In this document: positions 34,137-45,306 of the stretch, piece after piece
How the letters are laid out: every line of letters begins with the position of its first letter
Numbering within the stretch: position 1 is the stretch's first letter
DNA from: Urechis unicinctus
Taxonomy: Eukaryota; Annelida; Polychaeta; Xenopneusta; Urechidae
Length of the DNA: 64,000 nucleotides
Direction: 5' to 3'
NCBI GenBank assembly: GCA_034190875.2
Contig: CM067349.1
Coordinates: 4,217,311-4,281,310 of the forward strand
Position numbers and translations under genes: made by a program
Notes under the pieces: model-generated
Database searches by the model: none
What the model was told of the DNA's origin: nothing
The model's input: the letters and a program-made list of their open reading frames with translations, nothing else

Positions 34137-37100
34137 ATGACTCATAATCAGCGAGCACGTAATACCCAAAACGATTCTGTTTAAACTCTCGGTTTTAAGC
34201 CACCTTACCCACGCTCTAAGGTTGCACTCCAAGAACTTGAAAAGCGTAATGAATTTGACCGTACATACAAGGAGATATTTGCTAGATTAAGGGCCGGGGT
34301 GGCACGCACCCCTGTCCCGCACAGACCAGTCCCTGCCCCATGCAGACCAGTCCCAACAACCCAGTCCCCCACAGCACGTCTTGATTTCAAGAAGACTAAG
34401 TGGGCTGTTAAAAACTATTTGCGTGGATGGGTGATGAACGTTACTGAGTCTCACCACTTTGGCTCGGACCTTATGGTGTTCTTTAAGGACATGCGCTCTA
34501 AGATGCGTCAAGTTTGGTGGACTAGTGAGCTTGAAGAGCTGGGTGGGCTCAAGTGTCAGTTTGCTGTGAAGGTAACACTTTCCAAGCACACCGATGATGG
34601 TAGCACTGAGTATGTTGAGCCTGTATTGCGTAATAACAGCAGGTGGTTCTCTCCTCAGAAGATATTAACGATGCGCTGGACCAGTGTAACGCTAATATCC
34701 AAGAGCGGTTGGAGAAGTGGACCAATAGAGGTTCTGGTTGGGAATTTGAGTCGGTCACAACTCTGTGAATTGATATTACCAACTACCAGCCATTGAAAGG
34801 TGGCTCCTACCTGCGACTGCCGCGAAAGCTGGCGGTAAAGAAGGCAATCATAAACGTAAAAAACTGGGACGACTTCTGCCTTCTATGGTCTATTCTAGCG
34901 GCTCTGCACCCGTTTGCTATACACCCAGAGCGACCATCAAATTATAACATTAAGTGGCTGTTAACACTGTTGGAAGGTAAAGGTGTAGAATATCCAACAC
35001 CTATCTCACAGATTGAGAAGGTAGAAAAGCATGCTAACGTGGCCTTGAACGTGTTTGGCTGGGATGGGAAGACCACCATCGTTCACCGCATCAGTAAACA
35101 GACTGATACATGCATAAACCTTATGTTAATTGAGGAGGATGAAAAGTTTCATAACACTCTGATTAAAGATCTGAACCGCTTGCTGTATGTTAATACGCGA
35201 GCGGCTTGCATGGTTAAACAACGGAGAAACTGCTCAACGAGCACAAGCCTGAGTGTGTGGGGATAGGACAAACTGCCGTCCGAGTAGATATGCCCGAGGA
35301 AGGAAAAAACATCTTATCCTTCCAGAACTGGCAGAAGCAGCTCCCCGCTCCATTTAACATCTACGCCGACGGTTATGTGGTTGTTCGGTGTGACGGTAAG
35401 ACCGAACCCCCTGTGGTTTACAGAGGAAGCGATGCTGTGGAAAAGTTCTTACAGGCTATGCAGCAGGAGGAGCAAAAGATCAAAACAGTTCTGTCCAAGC
35501 CTGTCCCCAGGCGCATGACGCGAGAGGACAAAAGAGTGCATAAAGTGGCTACCCATTGTCATGTGTGTAAAAAGGAACTAGGGGGCGACTCCGTCCGCGA
35601 CCACTGCCATATAACTAGTATGTACAGAGGACAGGCCCACAACGCCAGCAACCTAAAGCTGCGGTTGAACCCTAAAACAACGCCCGTACCTGTGGTGTTC
35701 CATAACCTGCGGGGCTATGACTCCCATCTCTTGATGCAGGCCATGAGCAAAGTGGAGGGGAACATCATCTGTATCCCCAACAACATGGAGAAATATATTT
35801 CCCTGTCGCTTGGACAGTTGCACTTCATTGCTAACAACCCAGACGCCTTTGCGCTCACTGCGGAATATGAGCCTGACCAGCCGAAACGCCTGCTGCTACT
35901 GCGCAAGGGAGTGTATTCCTATGAGTTCATGGACGGCTGGGATAAGTATGATTCCCCTCTGCCGCTGATTCAGGAGTTCTACAGCAAGCTCTCTGAGCAA
36001 GGCATTTCTGCTGCACAGACTATGCCCATGCACAGAAAGTCTGGAGCGTTTTCGGGTGTAAGAACATGGGTGACTACCATGACCTGTACCTGCGAACAGA
36101 TGTGTTGCTCTTAGCTGATGTGTTTTAGGTCTTCCGCAAAACATGTCTTAAACAGTACGGGTTGGATCCAGCCCACTACAATACCAGCCCTGGCCTTTCA
36201 TGGGATGCGGTTCTTAAGAGCACAGGGGTGGAACTCGAGCTTCTCACTGATAATGACAAGCACCTCTTTATTGAGAAGGGGCTGCGCAGTGGGATAAGCA
36301 TGGTATCACATCACCACCCTAAAGCAAACAACCCATACGTGGAGGTCTTTGAGCAGGATAGGCCAAGCGAGCTATATCCAGTACCTCGATGCCAACAACC
36401 TGTATGGGAGAGCGATGAGCCAAGCTCTACCTACTTCGGGTATTGAGTGGGTGGAACAGCCTGAGAACCTAGAAACGGGGGTATATACTTGAGGTTGACT
36501 TGGAGTATCCTGCTGCGCTTCATGACGAACCCAACGATTACCCCCTAGCGCCGAAGCGGCTTCTTGTGCAAAACGAGTGGTTGTCAGACTACCAGAAGGA
36601 TCTCCTAGGTGCATTGGGGAGCACCGGAAATGGAGTTGAAAAGCTGGTGCCAAATCTGCGGAACAAGAAGAAGTATGTATTACACTACAGGAACCTCAAG
36701 CTGTATCTGTCTTTGGGGATGAGACTTACCAGGATTCATCGTGCACTTGTCTTTGACCAGAGTCCCTGGATGGAGCCTTACATTAGGATGAACACAGATC
36801 TGCTTAAGACCGCCACCAGCGACTTTTAGAAGGATCTCTATAAACTTATGAACAACTCCGTCTTTGGTAAAACGATGGAGAATCTCTGGAGGCGAGTCGA
36901 CGTTAAGATTGTGCACTCATCGGAAAAAGAAAAAGTACGTGGGCTTGTGGCCAGCCCCGCCTATGCTCGACAAAAAGTGTTTGACGGTGATCTGGCTGCC
37001 CTGCATATGCGCACAAGACTCGCTTAGTGCTGAACCGTCCGGTCTACGTTAGTATGTGCATTCTGGACCTCTCCAAGCACTTGATGTATGACTTTTACTA

Positions 37101-37628
37101 CAATACCATGAAGGCTATATATGACAGCAATATTAACCTGCTTTACACAGACACAGACTCGCTGCTGCTTGAGATCCGTACCACTGACGTCTATGCTGAT
37201 ATGAGGGAGGATGGGCATCTCTTTGACTCTAGTAACTTTGACCCTTCTTATGCCCTGCACAGTGACAAAAACAAAAAGGTTCTGGGTAAGATTAAGGATG
37301 AGTGCGCTGGCGTGCCCATCAAGGAGTACGTTGGTTTGCGCCCTAAGATGTACTCTATCCTGATGTCTGATGAGGGCGAGATAAAAAGAGCCAAGGGCGT
37401 GAAGAAGGTGGTGGTGAAGAAGCATCTACGCCACGCTCATTACTTGGAGTCTCTCTTCACAAAAAATAGTTTCGCCATGGGATGAACATGCTTCGTAGTG
37501 AGGGTCATAAGCTCTTTGTGTTGCACGTCAACAAGACGTCTCTCTCCCCATTTGACTCAAAGCGGTGGATAGCTGCGAATTGCGTGGACACCCTTGCCTA
37601 TGGGCACACTAGTTTACCAATAAACTAA
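34137..37628 (+). pseudogene. DNA polymerase B gene of element 1
   Basis: Homologue of 39633-43346, starting at ATG 34137 (MTHNQRARN). Recognisable parts are the Pro-rich N-terminus, LAVKKAIINVKN, the HNH-like CHVCKKEL...RDHCHITS block (about 35560-35620) and RGYDSHLLMQAM. Further on are LDANNLYG (out of frame near 36390), NNSVFGKTMENLW (about 36850-36890), TDTDSLLLEI (about 37150-37175) and the end PFDSKRWIA. The exonuclease I motif region is deleted at about 35370, where the copy reads FNIYADGY and skips over it. At least six stops or frameshifts. Its 3' end (37550-37628) is in frame, unlike element 2. Confidence 0.9.
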
Positions 37629-37758
37629 CCCCTCGGCCCTGTTTGGGGGTCGGGTCCGAGGCGCCCTTAGGGTGAGCAAAAATCTTGAGTGCGATATTGG
37701 CGACGCAGTTTAGCGCTCCGTCCTTCATTGGTATTAGCGCAGCGAGGTCAGGGTGAGC

Positions 37759-37841
37759 AAAAATCTTGTATAAGCTGCCAAAGGGGTCAGTAGTATACAT
37801 GGGAGAGGTTGTGTCCCAGAATCGCTAGTATATATACTACT
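37759..37841 (-). repeat. Element 1 right terminal inverted repeat
   Basis: Reverse complement of 26714-26795. The stretch gggtgagcaaaaatcttg just inside (from 37750) also occurs at 37671, giving a local direct repeat of about 18 bp that the left end lacks. Confidence 0.9.
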
Positions 37842-38516
37842 ATATTTAGTATGCGGCATATGGCGATATTCACACATTAGTTAACACCATGGATGCGTCC
37901 GTCACTGTCAGCGGAAGATCATGTCATCGCTGGGTCACATTCGTCCTCCTAAACGGTACGTCAATAAGGAAAGTAAATGGCGTTACTCCGTAGGGAGCGA
38001 GACAGATCTTGCTGACGAAGGCATCTACTCTAATCAATTATCCGTCTGAAAACGAATGATCCTTATCGGGTTATAGTGATTTAATTATGTTTGGAACAAA
38101 CATCCCAGGCAGACTTCGACGAGGCAAGTAGCCCAGCAACGAACAGGCTCGGTTGATGACCTCATGTTCGCTTAACCGCAGTCCTCGGGGCGCAGCTGCT
38201 TGGGACGCAACGCGCCAGTGTGGTGGCCCTGTACCCGTTCTGCCAAGCCTTCCCTCATTCAAGGCCAGTACATTAAAAGTCCGCCGGAGGAACACAGGAA
38301 GCGGTACAATGTCAACACTGAATCTTTTATTTAACACGGCAGGGATAGAAGCAAATACGCCTGCATATACCATAAGCAATTAGCACCTGCCAGTGAATTG
38401 ACATAACTAAACATGATTACCTCTGACAAACGCACTCTAAGTGTCCTGTTATCGTTTCGTTTCGTCCACATGAACCACCATAAAGAGGTAACACATCTCA
38501 CACACTTTACACTCAC
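37842..38516. other. Host spacer between the two Polintons, with a kringle fragment
   Basis: On the plus strand at about 37888-37935 the sequence encodes SVTVSGRSCHRW, which matches the VTVSGRTCQRW part of the kringle exons. Downstream matches are weak, with stops. This is a decayed kringle exon opposite in strand to the PAN exon half at 38517-38597. The rest (38000-38516) has no gene I can support; the minus-strand open frame 38071-38379 is unrecognised. Confidence 0.6.
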
Positions 38517-38597
38517 TCGGTATGGGCCGACGTATTATGTGAGGTCCACGAATAGTCCACCGTATCAGTCTCTTAAATGAACGACAATGTACACTAT
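38517..38597 (-). pseudogene. PAN exon copy 3, 3' half
   Basis: Minus-strand end of a PAN-type exon split by element 2. It encodes TLSFI, a stop, then ETDTVDYSWT and TSAHT, aligning with the FVTEPDAVDKTWT end of copy 1. It ends at a GTGAGT donor (38516) in the same place as the two intact paralogues. The matching 5' half is at 54880-55096. The in-frame stops show that this copy was or became a pseudogene. Confidence 0.8.
38593..38597. repeat. Target site duplication, left copy
   Basis: The bases actat directly precede the 5'-agtagtatagg terminus and are repeated at 54880-54884 after the right terminus. Removing the element and one copy restores an uninterrupted, gap-free alignment with the PAN exons of copies 1 and 2, which confirms both ends. 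Confidence 0.9.
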
Positions 38598-39316
38598 AGT
38601 AGTATAGGGAGTAGCGGTTCTGGCGCACCAGTCTCACATGATTAAGACACCTATCTCATATGGTGCAACACACACACGCACAGGCTGACTCACACGCACA
38701 CCAGTCTCATATGATTATGACACACCTATCTCATATGGGTTCTGGCACACCTATCTTATAGAAGCGCTCTTTTACTCCAGAGCAACCCGACTTTCGGCTA
38801 CCTTTATGTCGCGGTTCAGGCACACCTACCTCCTTTATATATACTACTGACCCTTGGACGGCTTATACAAGATATTTGCTCACCCTAGGGCCCCTCGGAC
38901 CAGACCCCCAAACGGGGCCGAGGGGCTAGTTTGTTGGTAAACTAGTATGTCGTTCACAACCTGCAAACAAGGTCCTCTAGGTGTTCCATTCGCTCCATAA
39001 GATCATTGTTCTTAACCTCTAGATCTCTCACCATGTCCTGCAGTTTCACAAGGTCATCATACTTAGTCTCCATATCACTCAGATGCAAACTATTTTTTCA
39101 TCTTTCATATACTCTGTATGTAATATCAACTCCTTTACACGACCCTCAAGTTCAGTAATACTGCACACACCAGTCTCATATGATTATGACACACCTATCT
39201 CATATGGTGCAACCCAGAAAACACACAGGGTGACTCACATGAGCCAGCGAACCGCTCGCACCTCCCCCCACCACCATATGAGCCCAGCCCTTCCAGCCCC
39301 TATGGTATAGGCCCAC
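38598..39316 (+). repeat. Element 2 left terminal inverted repeat
   Basis: About 719 bp match the reverse complement of 54146-54879. From outside in it contains several copies of an about 45-bp motif built around catatgattatgacacacctatctcatatg, the gctcttttactccagagcaa stretch, and the ctactgaccc...cttatacaaga core shared with element 1. A GC-rich palindrome-like stretch (cccctcgg...ccgagggg, about 38892-38935) and a broken coiled-coil reading frame (minus strand, about 38950-39160) follow. The end at 39316 is the shared gcccac. Confidence 0.9.
38950..39160 (-). pseudogene. Coiled-coil frame inside left terminal repeat
   Basis: Mirror copy of 54305-54525. On the minus strand it encodes ITELEGRVKELILHTEYMKDEK, a one-frame shift, then LSDMETKYDDLVKLQDMV, RDLEVKNNDLMERMEHLEDL. 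Heptad spacing of Leu/Met/Val indicates a coiled coil. The RDLE..(K/Y)..DLMER(M/V)..LE pattern resembles the gene at 39337-39609. Confidence 0.6.
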
Positions 39317-39336
39317 TAAAGAGGGCGACAGCAATG

Positions 39337-39609
39337 TCAACCATCTACAACAGGACTCTTAGGAATAAGCTCTTCTAAACGACTCACGCGCTCCAAAAGG
39401 TCCTGATACTTCGATTCCAATTCCCTCACCTTCTCCTCTACACCAGGACCCTGAGGAATAAGCTCTTCTAAACGACTCACGCGCTCCAAAAGGTCCTCAT
39501 ACTTTGATTCCAAATCCCTCACATCATTCTCAAGGTCCACCTTCTCCTCCCATATATGTTCCACATCTGCTTGCAGCTCGGCCACCCCAATATGTTCATC
39601 GGTGCTCAT
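39337..39609 (-). CDS. 90-residue coiled-coil protein
   Basis: A short open gene starting MSTDEHIGVAELQ. It contains two copies of a heptad block (RDLESKYEDLLERVSRLEEL and RELESKYQDLLERVSRLEEL) separated by a Pro/Gly linker (IPQGPGVEEKV). Strongly acidic with regular Leu spacing, so a dimeric or trimeric coiled coil is likely. The start is 24 bp beyond the inferred end of the polymerase gene and the stop lies 20 bp inside the left terminal repeat, as expected for the last gene of the leftward block. It is missing from element 1. Function unknown; related frames lie inside both terminal repeats. Confidence 0.65.
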   Translation of the reverse strand: MSTDEHIGVAELQADVEHIWEEKVDLENDVRDLESKYEDLLERVSRLEELIPQGPGVEEKVRELESKYQDLLERVSRLEELIPKSPVVDG

Positions 39610-39632
39610 TCTATACCTCAGCTATCATATGT

Positions 39633-42600
39633 TCAACATATCGACTCGTGCCCATAGGCCAGAGTGTCTACAGCACCTGGAGCTATCCACCGCTTTGAGT
39701 CAAAAGGGGGAGAGAGACACCTTGTTAACGTGGAGCCCATATATTTTATGGCAGTCACTCCTGAGCATGTTCATTCCGTGGCGAAACTGCTTCTGGTCGA
39801 ACAGTGACTCCACGTACTGAGCGTGTCGTAGATGCTTCTTCACCACCACCTTCTTCACACCCTTAGCTCTTTTTATCTCGCCCTCATCAGACATCAGGAT
39901 AGAGTACATCTTAGGGCGCAAACCAACGTACTCCTTGATGGGCACGCCAGCGCACTCATCCTTCATCTTACCCAGAACCATTTTGTTTTTGTCACTGTGT
40001 AGGGCATGAGAAGGGTCAAAGTTACTAGAGTCAAAGAGATGCCCATCCTCCCTCATATCAGCATAGACGTCAGTGGTACGGATCTCAAGCAGCAGCGAGT
40101 CTGTGTCTGTGTAAAGCAGGTTAATATTACTGTCATATCTAGCCTTCATGGTATTGTAGTAAAAGTCATACATCAAGTGCTTGGAGAGGTCCAGAATGCA
40201 CATGCCAATGTAGACCGGGCGGTTCAGCACTAAGCGAGTCTTGTGCATATGCAGGGCAGCTAGATCATCGTCAAACACTTTTTGTCGAGCATAGGCGGGG
40301 CTGGCAACAAGCCCACGTATTTTTTCTTTTTCCGATGAGCGCACAATCTTAACGTCGACTCGCCTCCGGAGATTCTCCATCGTTTTACCAAAGACGGAGT
40401 TATTCATAAGTTTATAGAGATCCTTCTCAAAGTCGCTGTTGGCGGCCTTGCGCAGATCTGTATTCATCCTTATGTAAGGCTCCATCCATGGACTCTGGTC
40501 AAAGACAAGCGCACGATGAATCTTGGTGAGTCTCAACCCCAAAGACAGATATAGCTTGAGGTTCCTGTAGTGTACCACATACTTCTCCTTGTTCCGCAGG
40601 TTGGGCACCAGCTTTTCAACTCCATTTCCGGTGCTCCCCAATGCACCTAGGAGATCTTTCTGGTAGTCTGACAACCACTCATTTTGCACAAGAAGCCGCT
40701 CCGGCGCTAGGGGGTAATCGTTGTGTTCGTCATGAAGCGCAGCAGGATACTCCAAGTCAACCTCAAGTATATACCCCGTTTCAGCATCATCGGGATGGTC
40801 CTGGATCTCTAGGTTCTCAGGCCGTTCCACCCACTCAATACCCCGAAGTAGGTAGGGCTTGGCTCATCGCCCACCCATACAGGTTGTTGGCATCGAGGTA
40901 CTGGATATAGCTCGCTGGCTTATCCTGCTCAAAGCCCTCCACGTATGGGTTGTTCGCTTTAGCGTGGCGATGTGATACCATGCTTATCCCACCGCGCAGC
41001 CCCTTCTCAATAAACAGGTGCTTGTCATAATCGGTGAGAAGCTCGAGTTTCACCCCTGTGCTCTTAAGAAGCGCATCCCACGACAAACCGGGGCTGGTAT
41101 AGTAGTGGGCCGGATCCAACCCGTATTGCTTAAGACAGGTTTTGCGGAATGTTTTCAAACACATCGGCCAGGAGCAGTACATCCGTGCGTAAGTAAAGGT
41201 CATGGTAGTCCCCCATGTTTTTACAACCGAACGCGTTCCAGACTTTCTGGGCGTGTTCATAGTCTGCAGCAGATATACCCTGTTCAGAGAGCTTGCTGTA
41301 GAAATCATGGATCGGCGGCAGTGGAGCATCAAACTTATCCCAGCCATCCATGAACTCATAGGGATACACTCCCTTACGCAGCAGCAAGCGCCGCTTCATC
41401 TGGTCTGGCTCGTATTCCTCCGTCACAGCAAAGGCATCTGGGTTGTTAGCAGAAACAAGCTTGTCGAGCGAGGCCAGGAGGAACTGTGCACTGTCAATGA
41501 AGCGCAACTGTCCGACCGACAGGGAGATATACTTCTCCATGTTATTTGGGATGCAGTTGATATTGCCCTCCACTTTGCTTATACCCTGCATCAAGAGATG
41601 GGAGTCGTAGCCCCGCAGGTTATGGAACACCACAGGGATGGGTGTTGTCTTGGGACTCAGCCGAAGTTTCAGGTTACACACGTTATGGGCTGGCCCTCTG
41701 TACAAGCCTGTTATATGGCAGTGATCGCGAACAGAGTCACAGCCCAGTTTTTTCTTGCACACATGACAGTGAGTTGCAGCCTTATGTGCCCTTCTATCCT
41801 CCCGAGTCATCCGCATAGGGACAGGCTTGGACAGAACTGCTTTGATCTTTTGCTCCTCCTGCTGCAGAGCCTGTAAGAACTTCTCCACAACATCGCTTCC
41901 TCTATAAACCACAGGGGGTTCTGTCTGCCCATCACATCGGACAACCACATAGCCGTAACCACATGGCTCATGCTCCTGTGTTCTCTGCGTGTTGCTCTTA
42001 CCAGGATTAGGCGCAGGTCCCGGAAGCTTCACTGTGAGCGCCTCAAAGTCGGCATAGATAAGATAGGGGGCAGCAAGCTGTTTCTGCCAGTTCTGGAAGG
42101 ATAATATGTTCTTCCCTTCCTCAGGCATGTCAACTCGCACAGCAGTCTGCCCGATACCCATGCACTCAGGTTTGTGCGCCAGGAGCAGTTTCTCAGTGGT
42201 GTATCCATGCAAGCATCGCTCGCAGAAGAACTTGCGGTGCTCGTACTTACTCTGGTCATACAGCAGGCGGTTCAGGTCTTCGATCTGCGTGTAATGAAAC
42301 CTACCCTCCTCCTCAATCAGCATGAGGTTTATACATGGACCAGGCTGTCTGCTGATACGGTGAACGATGGTGGCCTTTCCATCCCAGCCAAAGACATTCA
42401 AGCCGCCTACTTTAGCATGTTTTTCTATCTTCTCAATCTGCGAGATAGGTGTTGGATAGTCCACGCCTTTTCCTTCTAAGAGTCTTAAGAGCGGCTTAAT
42501 GTTATATTTCGATGGTCGCTGCGGGTCCTTGGCAACCGGATGCAGAGCCGCTTCAATGGAATATAGAACGCAGTGTGGGTCATTTGTGTTTTTTACGTTT

Positions 42601-43346
42601 CTAATTGCCTTCTTTACCGCCAGCTTTCTCGGCAGTTTCAGGTAGGAGCCACCTTTCAATGGCTGGTAGTTGGCAATATCAATCCACAGAGTTGTGACCG
42701 CCTGAAACTCCCAGCCAGAACCTTGGTTGGTCCACTTCTCCAACCGCTCTTGGATATTAGCATTGCACTGGTCCAGCTCATCGTTAATATCTTCTGAGGA
42801 GAGAACCACCTGCTGCTTATTACGCAATACAGGCTCAAAATACTCAGTACTGTCATCATCTGAGTGCTTGGAGAGTCTTACCTTAAGGGCAAACTGACAC
42901 TTGATTCCACCTAGCTCTTCCAGCTCACCAGTCAAAACTTTATGCATCTTCCGACGCATGCCCTTAAAGAACATCATAAGGTCCGAGCTAAGGGGGTGAG
43001 ACTCAGAAACGTTCATCACCCATCCACGCAAATAGTTTTTAACAGCCCACTTAGTCTTCTTGAAGGCAAGACGTGCTGTGGGGACTGGGGACTTGGTTGT
43101 GGGGATGCGTGGGGCAGGGACTGGTCTGCGTGGGGCAGGGACTGGTCTGCGTGGGGCAGCAGTGGGGACAGGGATGCGTGCCACCCCAGCCTTTAATCTA
43201 GCAAACATCTCCTTGTATGTACGGTCATATTCATTACGCACTTGGAGTGCTTTGAGTGCAACCTTAGAGTGTGGATAAGGAGGCTTAAAACCGTGAATTG
43301 AAACATAATCATTTTGGGCTTCACGTGCTCGCTGATTATGAGTCAT
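39633..43346 (-). CDS. Protein-primed-type family B DNA polymerase (three frame breaks)
   Basis: Replicates the element. The reading starts at 43346 (MTHNQRARE). The N-terminus is basic with a Pro/Arg repeat (43090-43200). Next comes FFCERCLHGYTTEKLLLAHK, a zinc-finger-like CxxC...H unit (about 42170-42240). The 3'-5' exonuclease motif YADFEAL is at about 42045-42063. An endonuclease VII-like CHVCKKKL...RDHCHITGLYRG block is at about 41700-41770, and RGYDSHLL at about 41590-41612. Polymerase motif A (LDANNLYGWAMS, about 40870-40905), motif B (NNSVFGKTMEN, about 40376-40408) and motif C (YTDTDSLLLEI, about 40085-40117) are all present. Frame breaks near 41150, near 40833 (one extra G relative to element 1) and near 39703 (run of C and T) separate three open frames. 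The natural end is probably 39633. All catalytic motifs are visible, so the breaks are recent or sequencing errors. Confidence 0.93.
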
Positions 43347-43523
43347 GTTTACTATACAGTTCCATTAGTCTAAAAGGGAATTCGTTGATACACAAAAAGC
43401 AACAACAATACAGCGAGCGGGACTTTGACCTATGCAGTAAACACCCGTCTCTGACAAGGTGCCAAGCTTCGTCGCACATAGCCGCCAAACCATGTTGTTG
43501 ACAGCGCCACAAGATTTCTATTT
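43347..43523. other. Intergenic gap upstream of the polymerase
   Basis: A 177-bp gap between the polymerase start and the end of the Cys-rich gene. It probably holds the polymerase promoter. No clear motif is seen. Confidence 0.4.
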
Positions 43524-43832
43524 TTATACAGTGGGGAATCCCCGTTCAGTGGCGTCGACTGGCGTGTCCCCAGCCATAGGCCGTTGTGAAACAATCTTTT
43601 GGGCAAGACGAAGACGACTGTGGTTGACTTTATCGAACCCACAATCCATGCACAATCCTACCTTATTATTTTTTATAGCCTTCTGACAACCCGTACAAAG
43701 ACGATTAATGACACCATGTTTTATCTTATATCTGTGTAAGTTACAAAACTCTTGCTCTTGCGTACAGGGCCTGTTACAGGGGACTTTCTTTCCGAGCAAT
43801 ATCCATGGGCACTTATTGTCAAATACTACCAT
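43524..43832 (-). CDS. Cys-rich (zinc-binding) small protein
   Basis: A 102-residue protein starting MVVFDNKCPW. It has an N-terminal CP...CNRPCTQEQEFCNLHRY cluster (C-x10-C-x3-C-x6-C-x2-H) and a second zinc-ribbon-like cluster RLCTGCQKA...GLCMDCGF (CxxC, x11, CxxC). The basic tail (NHSRLRLAQK) suggests nucleic-acid binding. It lies between integrase and polymerase in both elements, so it may be a regulator or replication accessory. I do not recognise the exact family. Confidence 0.7.
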   Translation of the reverse strand: MVVFDNKCPWILLGKKVPCNRPCTQEQEFCNLHRYKIKHGVINRLCTGCQKAIKNNKVGLCMDCGFDKVNHSRLRLAQKIVSQRPMAGDTPVDATERGFPTV

Positions 43833-43858
43833 TGTTATATATATAGATATCTATTAGT

Positions 43859-44853
43859 CTAATTGGTAATACCGTCTGGCGGCAACTGGGTATCGGACGG
43901 CACCACAAGCAACTCCTCCTTTACAAAGCCACGGAGAGGTCCATCCAGCAAATAGTATAGTACAGGCTCACCAGATTTAGTGACAGAGCTTCCAATCCGG
44001 TAAACATTGAGCGACCACAGGGTCAGTGGCCCGCCGCCGGTGGTCTTGCTCTGCCTCACCAGGCTGGTAGAGGTAGCGAACGCCAACATCAGAGGGAAGC
44101 TTTTGCTCTTTGACCCCCCAGAGGACGCCCTGGTACGACTGCCGAGGGCTTTTGTGCAACTCGTTTTGCCTTTATAGCATCTTTAGGTTTTTTCCCAGTC
44201 AAGCGGGTCACCTCATTATTTATCGCAGAGACTACAGCCTGCAGTCGAGAAACCCACTCAGTCGATCGTTTTCCAGTATCCCTTAACTCTACGGCATACT
44301 GGTGACCAAAGAGTCGTTCAGCAAGGGTTCGGTTAAAGCGTTCCACTATACCCTGGTCTCGATGGATATTCACATGGCCACGCCTGACTGATACTCCATG
44401 TTTTACTAACAGCTGATTCGCTGCACCCATAAACTCCCGTCCGGGGTCCACCTGAAGTAGTTTAGGCCAATGCAGCGGTCCTCGTTTGTATATCCTCTCA
44501 AGTGCACCTGCGACCTCCTTAGCCTCTTTTGTAGTCAATGGCTCAGCCGCTTTGTAGCGCGAGGCCACATCAACCAATGTTAGGGCATACTTGTAAGTCC
44601 GGCGCTTCACAACGTCATGAGGAAGAAATAAGAGATCGGCTTGGTGAACCTCATTGGGGACAGGGACATCAAACTTTGGCCTGGGAATGTGTTTTGGCAC
44701 TGGCAGGTAGATTTGCCATATAGCTTGCTTTGTTAGCCACCCCCTGGCAACTTCCTCAGAAACCCTCGCTTCTGTCGCAAGCTTCTTGATAGCAGTAATG
44801 CCTTTCCAGTATCCCTTAGGACTATAGTAGATCTCTTGCATGCGACGATCCAT
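43859..44853 (-). CDS. Retroviral-type integrase of Polinton (frame breaks at C-terminus)
   Basis: Inserts the element into host DNA. The start at 44853 reads MDRRMQEIYYSPKGYWKG, followed by a helical N-terminal domain (KKLATEARVSEEVARGWL). The DDE core has the first Asp in HQADLLFLP (about 44625-44650), the second in VDPGREFMG (about 44435-44460) and Glu in GIVERFNRTL (about 44325-44355). After GRPLGGQRAK the frame is lost in a run of six G (about 44115-44120). The expected C-terminal chromo-like part continues in other frames: LPSDVGVRYLYQPGE (about 44050-44095), then LWSLNVYRI and PVLYYLLDGPLRGFVKEELLV (about 43910-44025). Two shifts are therefore needed. The catalytic core is complete. 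The 5-bp duplication fits this enzyme class. Confidence 0.9.
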
Positions 44854-44883
44854 ATACAGTAAACGTTCGAGTCTCCAAATGAC

Positions 44884-45306
44884 CTACTTAGCAAGCCTGT
44901 ATGCAACCAGCCCAGTCGCAGCCATACCCAGTATAATGAATGCCACCTCACGCCCCCTCTGTTCATCTGAGGGCTCGTAGAAGTCTGAAAGCTGAGGCTC
45001 AGAGCCCAGCGGGTCGACGGTTTTATTCGTAATTAAGGCGTACTCACGCATAGCCTCGTCCGCATCCTTAAAAGTATGCTCGGCGTGGCCCTGGCGGCGC
45101 AGTTGCTCATTGATGAAGTCTAAGCGCTCAGTTCTCTTCTTGGCCCATGCTGCCTGAGCATATTGAAGCTGCTCGATTGCCATATCATGGCGTTTACGTT
45201 CCGCGTCCACTTGGCTGCCTCGTAATTTAGAGAATAAAAAGTTGCTCCCAGAGAATGCAAGGGCGTTAACAAGAGCACCCCCAACAAGTAGCGCGAGTGT
45301 GGCCAT
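44884..45306 (-). CDS. 140-residue membrane protein with hydrophobic ends
   Basis: The start MATLALLVGGALVNALAF is hydrophobic. The middle is charged and helical (VDAERKRHDMAIEQLQYAQ, KKRTERLDFINEQLRRQGH). The C-terminus FIILGMAATGLVAYRLAK is a second membrane helix. Its start overlaps the preceding stop by one base (TAATG), so it is translated as part of a tight block with the 79-residue gene. Likely a virion membrane or scaffolding protein; no known family recognised. In element 1 only the first ten codons remain. Confidence 0.75.
   Translation of the reverse strand: MATLALLVGGALVNALAFSGSNFLFSKLRGSQVDAERKRHDMAIEQLQYAQAAWAKKRTERLDFINEQLRRQGHAEHTFKDADEAMREYALITNKTVDPLGSEPQLSDFYEPSDEQRGREVAFIILGMAATGLVAYRLAK

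Larger units (their letters stand above)
26714..37841 (+). mobile_element. Polinton/Maverick element 1 (decayed, non-autonomous)
   Basis: An 11.1-kb element bounded by inverted ends that begin agtagtatatatactag. Gene order left to right: truncated two-helix protein, fibre-like and penton-like genes (minus), membrane-tailed protein (plus), acidic/membrane protein (minus), then capsid, ATPase, three small genes, integrase remnant, zinc protein and DNA polymerase (all plus). Nearly every gene carries stops or frameshifts. The integrase catalytic core, the YqaJ nuclease and most of the two-helix gene are deleted. Flanking bases are atata on the left and atatt on the right, so a 5-bp target duplication is possible with one mismatch but not proven. 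Confidence 0.9.

Noticed and set aside
26708-37847. 6-bp target duplication for element 1
   Set aside because: Flanks read tatata and atattt; only an imperfect 5-bp match is possible in AT-rich DNA, so not claimed.
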